Shown here: in pieces, positions 1 to 11,942 of the stretch
Position numbering within the stretch: position 1 is the first letter of the stretch
Layout: every line of letters starts with the position of its first letter
DNA from: Undibacter mobilis
GTDB taxonomy: Bacteria > Pseudomonadota > Alphaproteobacteria > Rhizobiales > Xanthobacteraceae
DNA: 64,000 nucleotides
Direction: 5' to 3'
NCBI RefSeq assembly: GCF_003367195.1
Contig: NZ_QRGO01000001.1
Span: 482,501-546,500 of the forward strand
The notes under the pieces: model-generated
The model's input: the letters and a program-made list of their open reading frames with translations, nothing else
Told to the model about the DNA's origin: nothing
The model's database searches: none
Made by a program: the position numbers and the translations under genes

Positions 1-1842
1 GGCACGATTCTGACCGCATTGTGCGGCGCTGCCCTTATGGGCGGCGCCGTTTTCACATCTCTCGACGGCGAGACCAATTTCGCGACCCTGCCCGAGCGCG
101 TCGAAGTCGCACTGCGCGGCGCGCTGACCCCTTCCACCGAACGCCTGGGCGCCCGCAAGGGCGACCGCCTACAGAGCGCCGAAGAGCCGTCCTTCGCCAA
201 GCAGGTGATCCGCGTTTCGACCACAAGCCGTGTCGGCAACCACGAAGTCGTGCGCGTGCGCCCCTTCGTTCGTGTCGCCGGCAATCTGGCACTGTCCGTG
301 AGCAGTCTGTCCGCCGACATTCCGCCGTTCAATCCGCAAGCCATGCTCGCCGAGAATTCTCCGAGTGGCACGTCGATCCCCGAAGATGCACCGGCCGCCG
401 AGCCTGACGCCGAAGTCTCCTTCGTCATGCGCGATCTCGAGCCGATGATGCCGCGCCTGAAGATCGCGCTGCAGACCCCGACCGACGACGTGATGACGCG
501 CGTCAAGGAAGCGGCGGAGTGGAGCGAAAAATCGGCCAGCCATCTCGCCGGCGCCAACAATATCACCGGCATCAAGCTCGCTTATGCGGGGCCTGCAGCG
601 CCCGATCCCTATGCCGGCTTCGAAGCCCGTATCGTCCCGGAAAACATCACGCTGCTGCCAAAAACCGCCAACCAGACCACCGGCGGCAATGCCTTCAACG
701 AAAAGATTGTCATTGCCAAGAAAGGCGACACCGTCAGCTCGATCCTCAAGGAACTCGGCGCCGCCGCCGCCGATATCGGCGCTGTCACCTCGACCCTTGG
801 CGCCAAAGGCCGTGATCCGCTGAAGGACGGCCAAAAGCTGCGGGTGCTAATGTCGCCGGCGCCGGGCGCGCCGGCACAGCGTCCGGTCCGCGTCATCGTC
901 GCCAACGAAAACACTGTTGAAGCGGTGGCCGCTTTGTCGGATGCCGGAAAATACGTTGCCGTCGACGTCCGCAACGTCGATAGCGAAGTGGCGCAAAATA
1001 CCGATCAGAACGACGAGGAAAACGACGACGGCTCCGGTGTGCGGCTCTATCAGAGCGTCTACGAGACGGCGCTGCGCAACCAGATCCCGCGACCGCTCAT
1101 CGACGAACTCATCAAGATCTATTCCTACGACGTCGACTTCCAACGCAAGGTGCAGCCGGGCGACTCGTTCGAAGTGCTCTATGCCGGCGAAGAAGAAACG
1201 CCAGGCGCAGATAACCGCAACGATGTGTTGTTCGCCGCGTTGACTGTGGGCGGCGAGGTCAAGAAATTCTATCGCTTCCAGTCGCCGGACGACGGCCTCG
1301 TCGATTATTATGACGAGAGCGGCAAGAGCGCGAAGAAGTTTCTGGTGCGCAAGCCCTTGGTTGCCGGCATCATGCGCTCGGGCTTCGGTATCCGCCGCCA
1401 CCCGATCCTCGGCTACACAAAGATGCACACCGGCGTGGATTGGGCGGCACCGACCGGCACTCCAATCTACGCTGCGGGTAACGGTGTGGTTGAGAAAGAA
1501 GGCTGGGAATCCGGCTACGGCAAATTCATCCTGGTCAAGCACAACAACGGTTACGAGACGGCCTACGGCCACATGAGCGCCTTTGCGCGCGGCATGGAGG
1601 TCGGCAAGCGCGTACGTCAGGGGCAGGTGATCGGCTTCGTCGGTTCAACCGGCCTATCGACCGGCTCGCATGTTCACTACGAAATCCGCGTCAACGGCCG
1701 CTTCGTCGATCCAATGCGCATCAAACTGCCGCGCGGCCGCGAACTCACCGGCTCGATGATGGCCACATTCGAGCAGGAACGCGATCGGCTCGACGGCATT
1801 ATGGCGCGCAAGCCAGCGCGCATGGCGTCGAGCGCGAAGTAA
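1..1842 (+). CDS. M23 family metallopeptidase (5' end outside window)
   Basis: The reading frame is open from the first base, so the true start and cytoplasmic N-terminus lie upstream of the window. The visible part opens with a hydrophobic stretch (probable membrane anchor), continues with a long periplasmic region, a LysM-like segment at about nt 705-850 (KKGDTVSSILKELG), and a C-terminal peptidase_M23 domain at about nt 1370-1720. The zinc ligands are recognisable: an H in RRHPILG, HTGVD, and the HVH pair near nt 1668-1676. Family members are zinc endopeptidases that cut peptidoglycan cross-links, or LytM-type regulators of amidases. The intact ligands suggest an active enzyme rather than an EnvC/NlpD-like activator. 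Followed by a 138-bp gap and an unrelated regulator, so probably the last gene of its unit. Confidence 0.9.
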   Translation, partial: GTILTALCGAALMGGAVFTSLDGETNFATLPERVEVALRGALTPSTERLGARKGDRLQSAEEPSFAKQVIRVSTTSRVGNHEVVRVRPFVRVAGNLALSVSSLSADIPPFNPQAMLAENSPSGTSIPEDAPAAEPDAEVSFVMRDLEPMMPRLKIALQTPTDDVMTRVKEAAEWSEKSASHLAGANNITGIKLAYAGPAAPDPYAGFEARIVPENITLLPKTANQTTGGNAFNEKIVIAKKGDTVSSILKELGAAAADIGAVTSTLGAKGRDPLKDGQKLRVLMSPAPGAPAQRPVRVIVANENTVEAVAALSDAGKYVAVDVRNVDSEVAQNTDQNDEENDDGSGVRLYQSVYETALRNQIPRPLIDELIKIYSYDVDFQRKVQPGDSFEVLYAGEEETPGADNRNDVLFAALTVGGEVKKFYRFQSPDDGLVDYYDESGKSAKKFLVRKPLVAGIMRSGFGIRRHPILGYTKMHTGVDWAAPTGTPIYAAGNGVVEKEGWESGYGKFILVKHNNGYETAYGHMSAFARGMEVGKRVRQGQVIGFVGSTGLSTGSHVHYEIRVNGRFVDPMRIKLPRGRELTGSMMATFEQERDRLDGIMARKPARMASSAK

Positions 1843-1906
1843 GCACCTCCCGCCGGCTCGCGACCCTAACAGCCAACGGTCCCCGCGACAGATGTGACCG
1901 GGGTGG

Positions 1907-1936
1907 TTGACAGGGTCTGCGCGTTATCAGCACAAT
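1907..1936 (+). promoter_or_regulatory. candidate sigma70-type promoter for the AraC-family gene
   Basis: TTGACA at 1907-1912 is a perfect -35 hexamer. CACAAT at 1931-1936 is a weak -10 at 18-bp spacing. It sits about 45 bp before the regulator's first start codon. Only the -35 is convincing. Confidence 0.35.
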
Positions 1937-1980
1937 AATTCCGCAACCGGGCGCCAAGGCTCGGGCATATGTCTTAATTC

Positions 1981-2892
1981 GTGGCCCAACGCATGCCGCG
2001 CTCGCGCTTCTCCTACCTGGAAACTCACCGGGTTGTGCATCAGCCGGGGAGCGTGGTGCATTGCTCGAGCGAAAATGTCGATTGGACATCGCTTTTCGCC
2101 TGCATCTGCTCGGAATCGCCGTTTGAAGGTTCTTTCGCCGCCGTGAAAGACCATCTCATCGTGATCCCTTTGGGCAAGCCTGTTCGCATCGCGCGCGACA
2201 TCAATGGCGAGCGCCAAGAACAAATATTGTTGCCAGGCAGCGCGACGATCACGCCGGGCGGCGCCGATTTCAAAATGCGAACGTCGTCTGATGGTGGCGC
2301 CTATGACACGCTCCACATCTACATTCGCGACGAGACGATACGCGAAATCTCTGGCGAGATGTTCGGATCGCAAACCACGGTCGATCTGCCGCCACGCGTC
2401 GGCATCATGGACGACATTCTGCGGTCCATCGCGTACGAAATCAGAAAGATGCTGATGGCGCCCTCGCCCGCCGACCGGATTTACGCGGAAACATTGTCGC
2501 GGACGATTGCTGCTCATCTCGTTCGGCCCCTCATGTCCGGACGCTCTCTTAAATCCAACGAAACACACAAGCTGACGCCGCAACAATGCAAGCGCGCGGT
2601 CGATTACATCGAAGAACGTCTCGGCCAGAACCTGACTTTGGCCGCCATCGCCAAAGCCGCCGGCGTGAGCACCGGGCGTCTAAACAACGAGTTCAAGCGC
2701 AGCATGGCGGTCGCGCCTTATCAATATGTGATGAATGCGCGGGTCAGACGCGCCAATGCGCTGCTTACATCCTCGGACCTACCGCTGGCGGAAATCGCCC
2801 TGCATTGCGGGTTCAGCAACCAGCAACACATGACCCGCATGGTGCGGCGCGCAATGGGACGCACGCCAGGCGCCATCAGGCGCGACCGCTGA
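1981..2892 (+). CDS. AraC-family transcriptional regulator
   Basis: A 303-residue protein with a variable N-terminal sensor region (about 1-190) and a C-terminal AraC/XylS DNA-binding domain (about 200-300). The two helix-turn-helix units are readable: LTLAAIAKAAGVSTGRLNNEF, then LPLAEIALHCGFSNQQHMTRM, followed by a typical GRTPGAIRR tail. The first start is GTG 1981; an in-frame ATG at 1993 is also possible, and neither has a strong Shine-Dalgarno sequence. The inducer is not predictable. It lies 161 bp upstream of three same-strand genes (NTF2-like, NIPSNAP, NmrA-like), so a role as their regulator is a reasonable inference only. Confidence 0.88.
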   Translation: MAQRMPRSRFSYLETHRVVHQPGSVVHCSSENVDWTSLFACICSESPFEGSFAAVKDHLIVIPLGKPVRIARDINGERQEQILLPGSATITPGGADFKMRTSSDGGAYDTLHIYIRDETIREISGEMFGSQTTVDLPPRVGIMDDILRSIAYEIRKMLMAPSPADRIYAETLSRTIAAHLVRPLMSGRSLKSNETHKLTPQQCKRAVDYIEERLGQNLTLAAIAKAAGVSTGRLNNEFKRSMAVAPYQYVMNARVRRANALLTSSDLPLAEIALHCGFSNQQHMTRMVRRAMGRTPGAIRRDR

Positions 2893-3053
2893 TCCGGCGA
2901 GGACGACACCGCCCGCGCCGATCCTGCAAAAAAACAAGGCCGATCCTGCAATCGTGCCATGCCAGGTCCGCCGTACAATTCCCACCGTAAAACCGACGGG
3001 ATTTAGCGTCACCCCGCCGGAGCCAACAGGCGCTCATAGGTGGGAAAACGCCG

Positions 3054-3536
3054 ATGACTACGCTCGCCGACAAAGCAAAGCTAACCGTGGATGCCCTGAT
3101 CGCAGGGCGTCGTGCGGTGCAGACCCATGCGGAAAAGGTTCAGCACGCCCTCGATCTCGTCGAGATGCACTTGCAGGAGGAGAACCCCGAGCGCATCGAC
3201 GAATGTATCCGCCTTTACACTGCAGATGCCGTGTGGGAGGCGCCGGCGCGCAAGGTCGCTTATCAAGGTCGCGAACTGATCAAGAAAATGTATCTGCGCG
3301 TATTCAACGGCGTCGTCGACTTTGAATTCAAGCCTGTTGAACGCTGGGCAACGCCGGAGCGCGTATTCGACGACTCCTATGTCAATTTCAAGATTACCGG
3401 GGACGCCTTCGACAACTGCCCCTATCCGATTGGCACGCGGGTGCAGATGCGGCTCATTCATGCCTTCCACATTCGCGACGGACTGATCTCGCGTGAGATC
3501 GGTTACGAATTGTGGCGCCGCGCCGAAGACCAATAA
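3054..3536 (+). CDS. NTF2-like / SnoaL-like fold protein
   Basis: A 160-residue soluble protein with the look of a nuclear-transport-factor-2-like cone fold: an N-terminal helix followed by segments such as LYTADAVWEAP, AYQGRELIKKMY and HAFHIRDGLISREIGYE. Members are small-molecule isomerases, cyclases, hydrolases or carrier proteins, and the family alone does not fix a reaction. Start ATG 3054 follows a GGTGGGAAAA stretch. It is the first gene of a three-gene run with NIPSNAP and NmrA-like genes. The next gene starts 32 bp after this stop, so they are probably co-transcribed. Calling it a SnoaL-like polyketide cyclase would be over-interpretation. Confidence 0.75.
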   Translation: MTTLADKAKLTVDALIAGRRAVQTHAEKVQHALDLVEMHLQEENPERIDECIRLYTADAVWEAPARKVAYQGRELIKKMYLRVFNGVVDFEFKPVERWATPERVFDDSYVNFKITGDAFDNCPYPIGTRVQMRLIHAFHIRDGLISREIGYELWRRAEDQ

Positions 3537-3568
3537 CAACCTGCACAGAACGCCGCACGGGAAAAGCG

Positions 3569-4288
3569 ATGTTGTTTGAACGACGGGCCTATACGCTGCG
3601 CCCCGGATGCGAAGACGCCTATTGGGCGCTGCACCGCAAGTACAACAGGCCGGAATCGCTGCGCGTCCTGCTCGACCGCAACATCGGGTTCTTCGCGACG
3701 GCCGCCGGTGACAGCGACCGCATCGTGCACCTCTACCGCTGGGACAGTTACGACGACGCCAAGCAACGACTTGCGGCACTCATCACGCCGGAACGCGCCG
3801 ATTATTTCGTCGCAGCGCGCAAGTTGCTGTTGCGTCAAGAAAATTCCTATCTCGACCACGCCCCGATCGCCGAACTGAGCCCGCTGTGGAACGACAAGCT
3901 CGACTGGCTGCCCGGAGAACCCGTTCTGGCCGGCGCCGGAAAGGCCGATGACCTCGCCATTTCCGAAAGCGTTCTCGATTTTCTCCCCGGCGGAGTGGCT
4001 GCCTACTGGGAGAGCTTTCGCAAGCTCAACACCGCGACGACTGACATCTTCCGCAGCCGCCTGATCGGCTGTTTCGTCGTCACGGTCGGCAGCCTGCACC
4101 GCATCTTCACCTATCATTGGCACACAAGCTGGCCGGACGCCGAAGCGCTGCGCCGCCAGCTCGCAGGACTGCCGGATTGGGATGCCCTCATGGAAGACAA
4201 CCGACCGCGTATCGTCGGTGGCCAGGTCACGAATCTCAGGCCAAGCCCATTGCCTTGGATGCGCGCCTTGTTTGAGAGTTCTAATTAA
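3569..4288 (+). CDS. NIPSNAP family protein
   Basis: About 239 residues from ATG 3569, chosen over an earlier in-frame start at 3512 because GGGAAAAG lies just upstream and the earlier start overlaps the previous gene. The opening LFERRAYTLRPG and the later IVHLYRWDSYDDAKQR are typical of the NIPSNAP ferredoxin-like fold. A second, weaker copy follows (SRLIGCFVVTVGSLHRIFTYHWH), so the protein is a tandem two-domain form. NIPSNAP proteins belong to the dimeric alpha/beta-barrel superfamily; bacterial members often sit beside catabolic genes and their biochemistry is mostly unknown. Confidence 0.8.
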   Translation: MLFERRAYTLRPGCEDAYWALHRKYNRPESLRVLLDRNIGFFATAAGDSDRIVHLYRWDSYDDAKQRLAALITPERADYFVAARKLLLRQENSYLDHAPIAELSPLWNDKLDWLPGEPVLAGAGKADDLAISESVLDFLPGGVAAYWESFRKLNTATTDIFRSRLIGCFVVTVGSLHRIFTYHWHTSWPDAEALRRQLAGLPDWDALMEDNRPRIVGGQVTNLRPSPLPWMRALFESSN

Positions 4289-4350
4289 TCGTTGGCTAGC
4301 CCGCGCACAACAACAAGCGGGAACCGCCTTGAATAGCCTGGGAGGACACC

Positions 4351-5217
4351 ATGATCGCCGTTGTTGGCGCGACCGGCAATACCGGCCGCGCTGTCGTCAA
4401 GGAACTGACCCAGCTCGGACAAGCACCGGTCTGCATCGTGCGCGACTTGAAAAAAGCCCATGAGGTTCTGGGTCCGGACGCCAACATCGCCGTTGCCGAG
4501 CTGACGGACCGGCTGGCACTGGCGCAAGCCTTCAAAGGCGTGACGACCGTCTTCGTGGTGACCGGGCATAACCCTGACATGGTCACGCAGCAGAACAATG
4601 TGCTCGACGTAGCGCTCGAGGCCGGCGTGCAATACCTGGTACGGGTGTCCGGCAGCCGCTTCTTTGTGCGGCCGGATTCACCGTCCGTAATTGGGCGCGG
4701 TCACTACGCCATCGAGGAACGGCTGCGCGCCAGCGGTATGAAATGGGTCATTTTGCGGCCCGGCTTCTTCATGCAGAACACTTTCGCGCAAGCTCCCCTG
4801 ATCAGGAACGACAGCAAGATGGTTCTGCCATTTCCCGCCGATCTGCCCTTTTCTTTCATCGACGTTCGCGACACCGGTGCCGTTGGCGCGCGGGTCCTGC
4901 TCGATCCCGCGCCTCACATCGGTAAGATCTACGAATTCACCGGCGCTAAAACCAATTTCGCCGAATTCACGGATGTCTTCTCGGACGTGCTGGGTCGCAA
5001 GATTACTTATGTCGCCGTGCCGTTCGAACAGGCTGAACAGGTGATGAAGGCACGCGGCATGCCCGAATGGCTGATCGACCACCAGCGCACGGCGCGGCAG
5101 ATCGCGATGGACGGCGGGCTCTCCAGCGAAGCGACCGAGACGATCAGCGGCATTGTCGGTCGAGCTCCGATCACGACGCGGCAATTCGTGGAAGATCACG
5201 AGGCGGTGTTCGCCTGA
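4351..5217 (+). CDS. NmrA-like NAD(P)-binding oxidoreductase/sensor
   Basis: A 288-residue atypical short-chain dehydrogenase. The N-terminal dinucleotide motif GATGNTG (residues 6-12) lies in a Rossmann fold. Further hallmarks are VFVVTGHNPDMV, LVRVSGSRFF and WVILRPGFFMQNTF, as in NmrA/NAD(P)H-quinone-reductase-like families. The classical SDR YxxxK pair is not evident, as expected for NmrA-type proteins, which can be redox sensors rather than enzymes. ATG 4351 is preceded by GGGAGGA, a very good ribosome-binding site. It is the last gene of the NTF2/NIPSNAP/NmrA run and ends 79 bp before the convergent clpB stop. Confidence 0.85.
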   Translation: MIAVVGATGNTGRAVVKELTQLGQAPVCIVRDLKKAHEVLGPDANIAVAELTDRLALAQAFKGVTTVFVVTGHNPDMVTQQNNVLDVALEAGVQYLVRVSGSRFFVRPDSPSVIGRGHYAIEERLRASGMKWVILRPGFFMQNTFAQAPLIRNDSKMVLPFPADLPFSFIDVRDTGAVGARVLLDPAPHIGKIYEFTGAKTNFAEFTDVFSDVLGRKITYVAVPFEQAEQVMKARGMPEWLIDHQRTARQIAMDGGLSSEATETISGIVGRAPITTRQFVEDHEAVFA

Positions 5218-5246
5218 CATAGACGCAGGTCGTTTCCCGCCGCGCC

Positions 5247-5273
5247 GCATGGTCGGGCATAGCCCGGCCATGC
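5247..5273. terminator. 12-bp stem hairpin between convergent genes
   Basis: GCATGGTCGGGC (5247-5258), loop ATA, then GCCCGGCCATGC (5262-5273). The stem is complete apart from one T-G pair. There is no T-run on either side. It lies between the NmrA-like gene (+) and clpB (-), so it may act as a bidirectional terminator or mRNA stabiliser. It also resembles the interspersed GC-rich palindromes common in Bradyrhizobium relatives. Confidence 0.5.
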
Positions 5274-5296
5274 AAGGCTGATGCTTTACGGCGCCC

Positions 5297-7891
<2,595 letters not shown>

Positions 7892-8059
7892 GGTCTCAAC
7901 TCCCTCGGCCCTTCATAGGCACCGGTCGAATTCAGGCCCCAGATTGGCGGCCCGTTGGTCCTTATGTGGTGGCCAATTTGCCCGTGTGAAGAGCCGGGCG
8001 GGTTGATATAGGTCAGGCCTGAACCCCTTCTGCAGCACCAGATCGTCGAGCCGATTTCC

Positions 8060-8851
8060 ATGTCCGATCAGGCCATTATTCAATCGATATACCGTTATCC
8101 TGTGAAGGGCCTGTCGCCCGACAGGCTGCCGCAGGTCCGGCTCGCGGCCGGGGCGCCCCTGCCGGCCGACCGGCTATACGCCGTCGAGAACGGCCCGACC
8201 GGCTTTGACCCGGCGCAGCCGGCCTATTTCCCCAAGACGCGCTTCCTGATGCTGATGCGGAACGAGCGCCTCGCGGGCCTCAAGACCGCCTACGACGAAG
8301 CCAGCCATACGCTGACCGTCGTCCATGAGGGCCGCGAGGCCGTCCGCGCCGATCTCCGGACCGGCGAAGGCCGGCTGATGGTTGAGGCTTTTTTTCGCAA
8401 GTTCATGCCGGCCGAGCTGAACGGTCCGCCCAAGGTCCTGTCCGGCGAAGGTGCGCCGGACGGCCCGCACAGTTTTTCCGACGTGGCGAAAAAGGTGGTG
8501 TCGATCATCAACCTCGCTTCGGTGGCGGCGATCGAAACCGCGATCGGGCAGCCGGTCGATCCACTGCGCTTCCGCGGCAATCTCTACGTCACCGGCTGGC
8601 CGGCCTGGCGCGAATTCGACCTGCTCAATCATGAGATCGAGGTCGGCAGCCCGGTACGGCTCAAGGTGATCAAGCGCATCGTCCGCTGTGCCGCCACCAA
8701 TGTCGATCCCACGACCGGCGCCCGCGACCTCAACATCCCGAAGACCCTGATGCAGACGTTCAATCACATGGACTGCGGCATCTATGCCGAAGTCATCGAG
8801 GGTGGCGACATTGCCGAAGGCGATGCGCTGAAGGTCAACGCGCTGCTCTAG
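8060..8851 (+). CDS. MOSC domain-containing protein
   Basis: 263 residues with an N-terminal MOSC beta-barrel segment (SIYRYPVKGLSPD) and a C-terminal MOSC core. The core contains RFRGNLYVTGWPAWREF and an RCAATNVDPTTGARDLNIPKTL stretch whose conserved cysteine fits the ligand used by MOSC proteins to bind a sulfur-carrying molybdenum cofactor. Relatives include YcbX/YiiM and the C-terminal domain of Moco sulfurase, which take part in N-hydroxylated base reduction. The substrate is unknown. It is divergent from clpB and convergent with the next gene (9-bp gap). Confidence 0.88.
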   Translation: MSDQAIIQSIYRYPVKGLSPDRLPQVRLAAGAPLPADRLYAVENGPTGFDPAQPAYFPKTRFLMLMRNERLAGLKTAYDEASHTLTVVHEGREAVRADLRTGEGRLMVEAFFRKFMPAELNGPPKVLSGEGAPDGPHSFSDVAKKVVSIINLASVAAIETAIGQPVDPLRFRGNLYVTGWPAWREFDLLNHEIEVGSPVRLKVIKRIVRCAATNVDPTTGARDLNIPKTLMQTFNHMDCGIYAEVIEGGDIAEGDALKVNALL

Positions 8852-8860
8852 AATCAAGAC

Positions 8861-9793
8861 TCAGCGCGCGACCGTGAGCCCGTTCGACGCGACACGGCCT
8901 GGCGCGCGCTGTTCGACGCGCAGTTCGCGCTGCTGAACCGGCGCGGTAGGCGGCTGCACCACCGGCATGCGCGAAATCTGCGGCGACGGGGCGGCCCGCT
9001 CCTTCAGCCCGAGAAATTCAGCAAGCGCTGGATCGAGCGGCACATCGCGGCGCGCCTGCGACGGCGGCAGCGGACGCGGCTCGGGACCGGTCCCGCGCGG
9101 GCGGCCCTTGGCGTTGTATTCAGACTCGATGACGGCGAGCAGTTCGGCAATCGGTGAATCAAGTTCGCTGTCGTTGCCACGCTGCGGCGCGCTGCGCTCG
9201 GCATATTGCGTCGAGCCCTGACGCTCCGACGGCATCACATAAGCAATGACGCGCGAGCGCGGATAAATCGCTTCGCCGACCTTGCGGCCGTGATTGCCGG
9301 AAATAATGATCGGATTGCCGCTCGGGTCGATGCCCGAAACAACACCGACATGGCCGCCGTTCTTGCCACGCGTGAGCACGGCGATAGCGCCGATGCGCGG
9401 CTCGTTGATGCGGCGGCCGTATTGCGCGAAGGAGCGCGCGGCGTCCGAATTGGTGCCGCTGTAGCCGACTTTGGCCAGCACCATGTTCATGAAGGTGGCG
9501 CACCACAGCCGGTCGCGCGCGGTCGGGTTTGTGCCCATGTATTTGCGCGCTTCGCGCACCAGCGCCGGCCAGCCAGAGAGCGGCGCCTTCGGCGGCTCGG
9601 CAATAGCCGTGCTGCGCAAACGATTGGCGTTGTTCTCACGCTGGGCGCGGTGGGTCAGCGACTTGTTCTTGGCTTGCGTCGCCTGCGGCGCGGTCTTCGG
9701 CCGGGCCTGCGGTGTCGGCTGGCTCAAGGCCGGTTCGCAAAAGCCGATCAGCGCGATGCTGCTGAACGCAACCATCATCCGCCAGGTACGCAT
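8861..9793 (-). CDS. secreted TIGR02594-type (CHAP/NlpC-P60-like) protein
   Basis: 310 residues. The N-terminus (about 1-25, ending ALS-Q) is a signal peptide. A low-complexity K/R/A-rich linker leads to a domain at about 75-190 with LWCATFMN (likely catalytic Cys) and GGHVGVVSG (likely catalytic His), as in cysteine peptidases/amidases of the CHAP or TIGR02594 type. The C-terminal 120 residues are proline- and arginine-rich and probably disordered. A role in peptidoglycan turnover is inferred from the fold and secretion. It is convergent with the MOSC gene. Confidence 0.8.
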   Translation of the reverse strand: MRTWRMMVAFSSIALIGFCEPALSQPTPQARPKTAPQATQAKNKSLTHRAQRENNANRLRSTAIAEPPKAPLSGWPALVREARKYMGTNPTARDRLWCATFMNMVLAKVGYSGTNSDAARSFAQYGRRINEPRIGAIAVLTRGKNGGHVGVVSGIDPSGNPIIISGNHGRKVGEAIYPRSRVIAYVMPSERQGSTQYAERSAPQRGNDSELDSPIAELLAVIESEYNAKGRPRGTGPEPRPLPPSQARRDVPLDPALAEFLGLKERAAPSPQISRMPVVQPPTAPVQQRELRVEQRAPGRVASNGLTVAR

Positions 9794-9963
9794 GAACGAG
9801 TCCCCGATTCAAAAATATTCTTGGCGCGATGTGACACGCGCTGCCGTACCCGGAGATAGCACGGACAATTTTCGGCAAATGATCGGATTGAATTAACGGT
9901 GAAACGACATGGTGAACATGCGCCGCTTAACCATGCGCATTCACCACATCGCCTTTATTTCCA

Positions 9964-10611
9964 TCAGCTCTTGCGGCTCAACAGAAATACGCCCTGCTCG
10001 CCAAACATGTTCCAGAACCACCACGGCGCATTGAGACGCAGCGGCGACCCCCACGCATTCAGCGCCACCGCCTTGTCGATCGAAACGCCGACCGTCTGAC
10101 AGAGCTGCACGAAATCCTTGATCGTACAGTGATGAATGTTCGGCGTGTCATACCAGCTGTAGGGCAGAATATCCGTGCGCGGCATGTGTCCGGCGAACAG
10201 GAGCTGCATGCGCACTGTCCAGTGGCCGAAATTCGGAAACGAGACGATGGCATGCCGGCCGATCCGCAGCATGTGTTCAAGCACAACGCGCGGCTGGCGT
10301 GTCGCCTGAAGAGTCTGCGACAGGACGACGTAGTCGAAGGCATCGTCCGGATAATCGGCGAGATCGGTATCGGCATCGCCTTGGATCACGGCGAGCCCCT
10401 TGGCAACGCATTCATTGACGCCCTCGCGCGACAGTTCGATGCCGCGACCGTCGACATTGCGCGTCTCGGCAAGAATCTGCAGCAACTCGCCGTCACCGCA
10501 GCCAACGTCGAGCACCTTGGCGCCGTGCCCGACCATCTCGCTGACCAGCATGAGATCGACGCGCGCGCCGCTGCCGTTGCGAACCTGCGGATTTAATTTT
10601 CTGTCGCTCAT
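9964..10611 (-). CDS. metW: methionine biosynthesis protein MetW
   Basis: About 215 residues from the ATG at 10611 (MSDRKLN). An upstream in-frame start at 10656 would run into metX and is less likely. It is a class I methyltransferase-like fold with the SAM-binding LDVGCGDGELL motif and DDAFDYVVLSQTLQA. MetW partners with MetX in homoserine acylation in many proteobacteria and is required for full MetX activity in some. It lies 23 bp downstream of metX and must share its SAM-II-controlled transcript. Confidence 0.95.
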   Translation of the reverse strand: MSDRKLNPQVRNGSGARVDLMLVSEMVGHGAKVLDVGCGDGELLQILAETRNVDGRGIELSREGVNECVAKGLAVIQGDADTDLADYPDDAFDYVVLSQTLQATRQPRVVLEHMLRIGRHAIVSFPNFGHWTVRMQLLFAGHMPRTDILPYSWYDTPNIHHCTIKDFVQLCQTVGVSIDKAVALNAWGSPLRLNAPWWFWNMFGEQGVFLLSRKS

Positions 10612-10634
10612 TGCATTTACCGATCTTGCGGGAG

Positions 10635-11840
10635 TTACTTTTTCGCCGAAAGCCACGGAAGCCCGCGCGCCTTACCTGCGCCATCGAGGAAGCCGCGCAC
10701 GATGGCGAACAGTTCCGGCTCATCGAGCAGGAAGGCGTCATGGCCTTTGTCGGTCACGATCTCGGCGAAAGACACACGCGCCTTTGCCGCATTCAATGCA
10801 TGCACAATGGCGCGCGATTCCGGCGTCGGGAACAGCCAGTCGCTGGTAAACGACACCACGCAAAACCGCGTCGGCGTATCGCGGAATGCATTGGCGAGCA
10901 CGCCGCCGTTGTCCGCCGCAAGATCGAAGTAGTCCATCGCTCGCGTGAGATAGAGATAGGAATTGGCGTCGAAGCGTTCGACGAAGGAAATACCCTGATG
11001 GCGCAGATAACTTTCGACCTGGAAGTCGGCATCGAACGAGAATGTCGCCTTCTCGCGATTTTGAAAGTTGCGGCCGAATTTACGGTGCAGTGCCGCGTCC
11101 GACAGGTAGGTGATGTGCGCGCCCATACGCGCGACTGCCAGTCCGCGGCGCGGATTGGCGCCTTCGAGATGATAGCGCCCGCCCTTCCATTCGGGATCCG
11201 CCATGATCGCCTGGCGGCCGACCTCATGGAACGCGATGTTCTGCGCCGAGTGGCGCGTCGCGGTGGCAATCGGCAGCGCGGCGAAAACGCGCTCCGGATA
11301 GCTCGCCGCCCATTGCAGCACCTGCATGCCGCCCATCGAGCCGCCGACCACGGCAAACAAGGTCTCGATGCCGAGATGGTCGAGCAGCATCGCCTGCGCG
11401 CGCACCATGTCGCGGATGGTGATGACGGGGAAATCGAGCCCCCACGGCTTGCCGGTCGCCGGATTGGTCGAGGCCGGCCCGGTGGTGCCCATGCAGCCAC
11501 CGAGCACATTGGTGCAGATGATGAAGTAGCGCTCGGGATCGATCGGCTTGCCGGGACCGATGAGACTGTCCCACCATCCGCCTTTTCCGGTGACCGGATG
11601 CACATTATTGACGTGCTGGTCGCCGGTCAGCGCGTGGCAGATCAGCACCGCGTTGGTTCGCTCGGTATTCAAGGTGCCGTATGTTGTGTAGGCAATCTGG
11701 AATGGCGACAATTCAACGCCCGCATCGAGCTTAAGCGGCTTGTCGGCGCCGAAGCGGGCGACGTTGGAATCACGCGGATTGTCGGCATCGCGCACGATCT
11801 GGTCGCGCACCAGTTCGCTCTGGGTCGGTTTAACGTTCAT
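10635..11840 (-). CDS. metX: homoserine O-acyltransferase MetX
   Basis: About 401 residues from ATG 11840 (MNVKPTQSE). A GTG at 11879 is in frame but would add 13 atypical residues and sits close to the leader terminator. MetX has an alpha/beta-hydrolase fold: nucleophile elbow GGSMGGMQ, acid in FTSDWLF, and His in KGHDAF. It transfers an acyl group to homoserine, the first committed methionine step. The name says acetyl, but many alphaproteobacterial MetX enzymes use succinyl-CoA. The other gene in this window, metZ, is named for O-succinylhomoserine, so substrate is open. Expression is controlled by a SAM-II riboswitch and terminator directly upstream. Confidence 0.96.
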   Translation of the reverse strand: MNVKPTQSELVRDQIVRDADNPRDSNVARFGADKPLKLDAGVELSPFQIAYTTYGTLNTERTNAVLICHALTGDQHVNNVHPVTGKGGWWDSLIGPGKPIDPERYFIICTNVLGGCMGTTGPASTNPATGKPWGLDFPVITIRDMVRAQAMLLDHLGIETLFAVVGGSMGGMQVLQWAASYPERVFAALPIATATRHSAQNIAFHEVGRQAIMADPEWKGGRYHLEGANPRRGLAVARMGAHITYLSDAALHRKFGRNFQNREKATFSFDADFQVESYLRHQGISFVERFDANSYLYLTRAMDYFDLAADNGGVLANAFRDTPTRFCVVSFTSDWLFPTPESRAIVHALNAAKARVSFAEIVTDKGHDAFLLDEPELFAIVRGFLDGAGKARGLPWLSAKK

Positions 11841-11889
11841 CTCGAACACGGCCACCCGTGAGGGCGGCCTCCCGGACACATCAGGCCAT

Positions 11890-11922
11890 AAAAAACCCGG
11901 CCTGAACGAAGGTTCGGCCGGG
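11890..11922 (-). terminator. intrinsic terminator in the metX leader
   Basis: On the minus strand, CCCGGCCGAA and TTCAGGCCGGG pair around a short CCTTCG loop and are followed directly by TTTTTT. It lies between the SAM-II aptamer and the metX start, where premature termination would silence metX-metW when SAM is abundant. Confidence 0.85.
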
Positions 11923-11942
11923 ACCCTTGATGTTCCCCGGCC

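Noticed and set aside
7892..8059. heat-shock (RpoH) promoter for clpB
   Set aside because: CCTATAT on the minus strand resembles a -10, but no CTTG at a proper distance; not reported as a feature.
10611..11861. 416-residue open frame antisense to metX
   Set aside because: A shadow; MetX motifs and the SAM-II leader fix the minus-strand gene.
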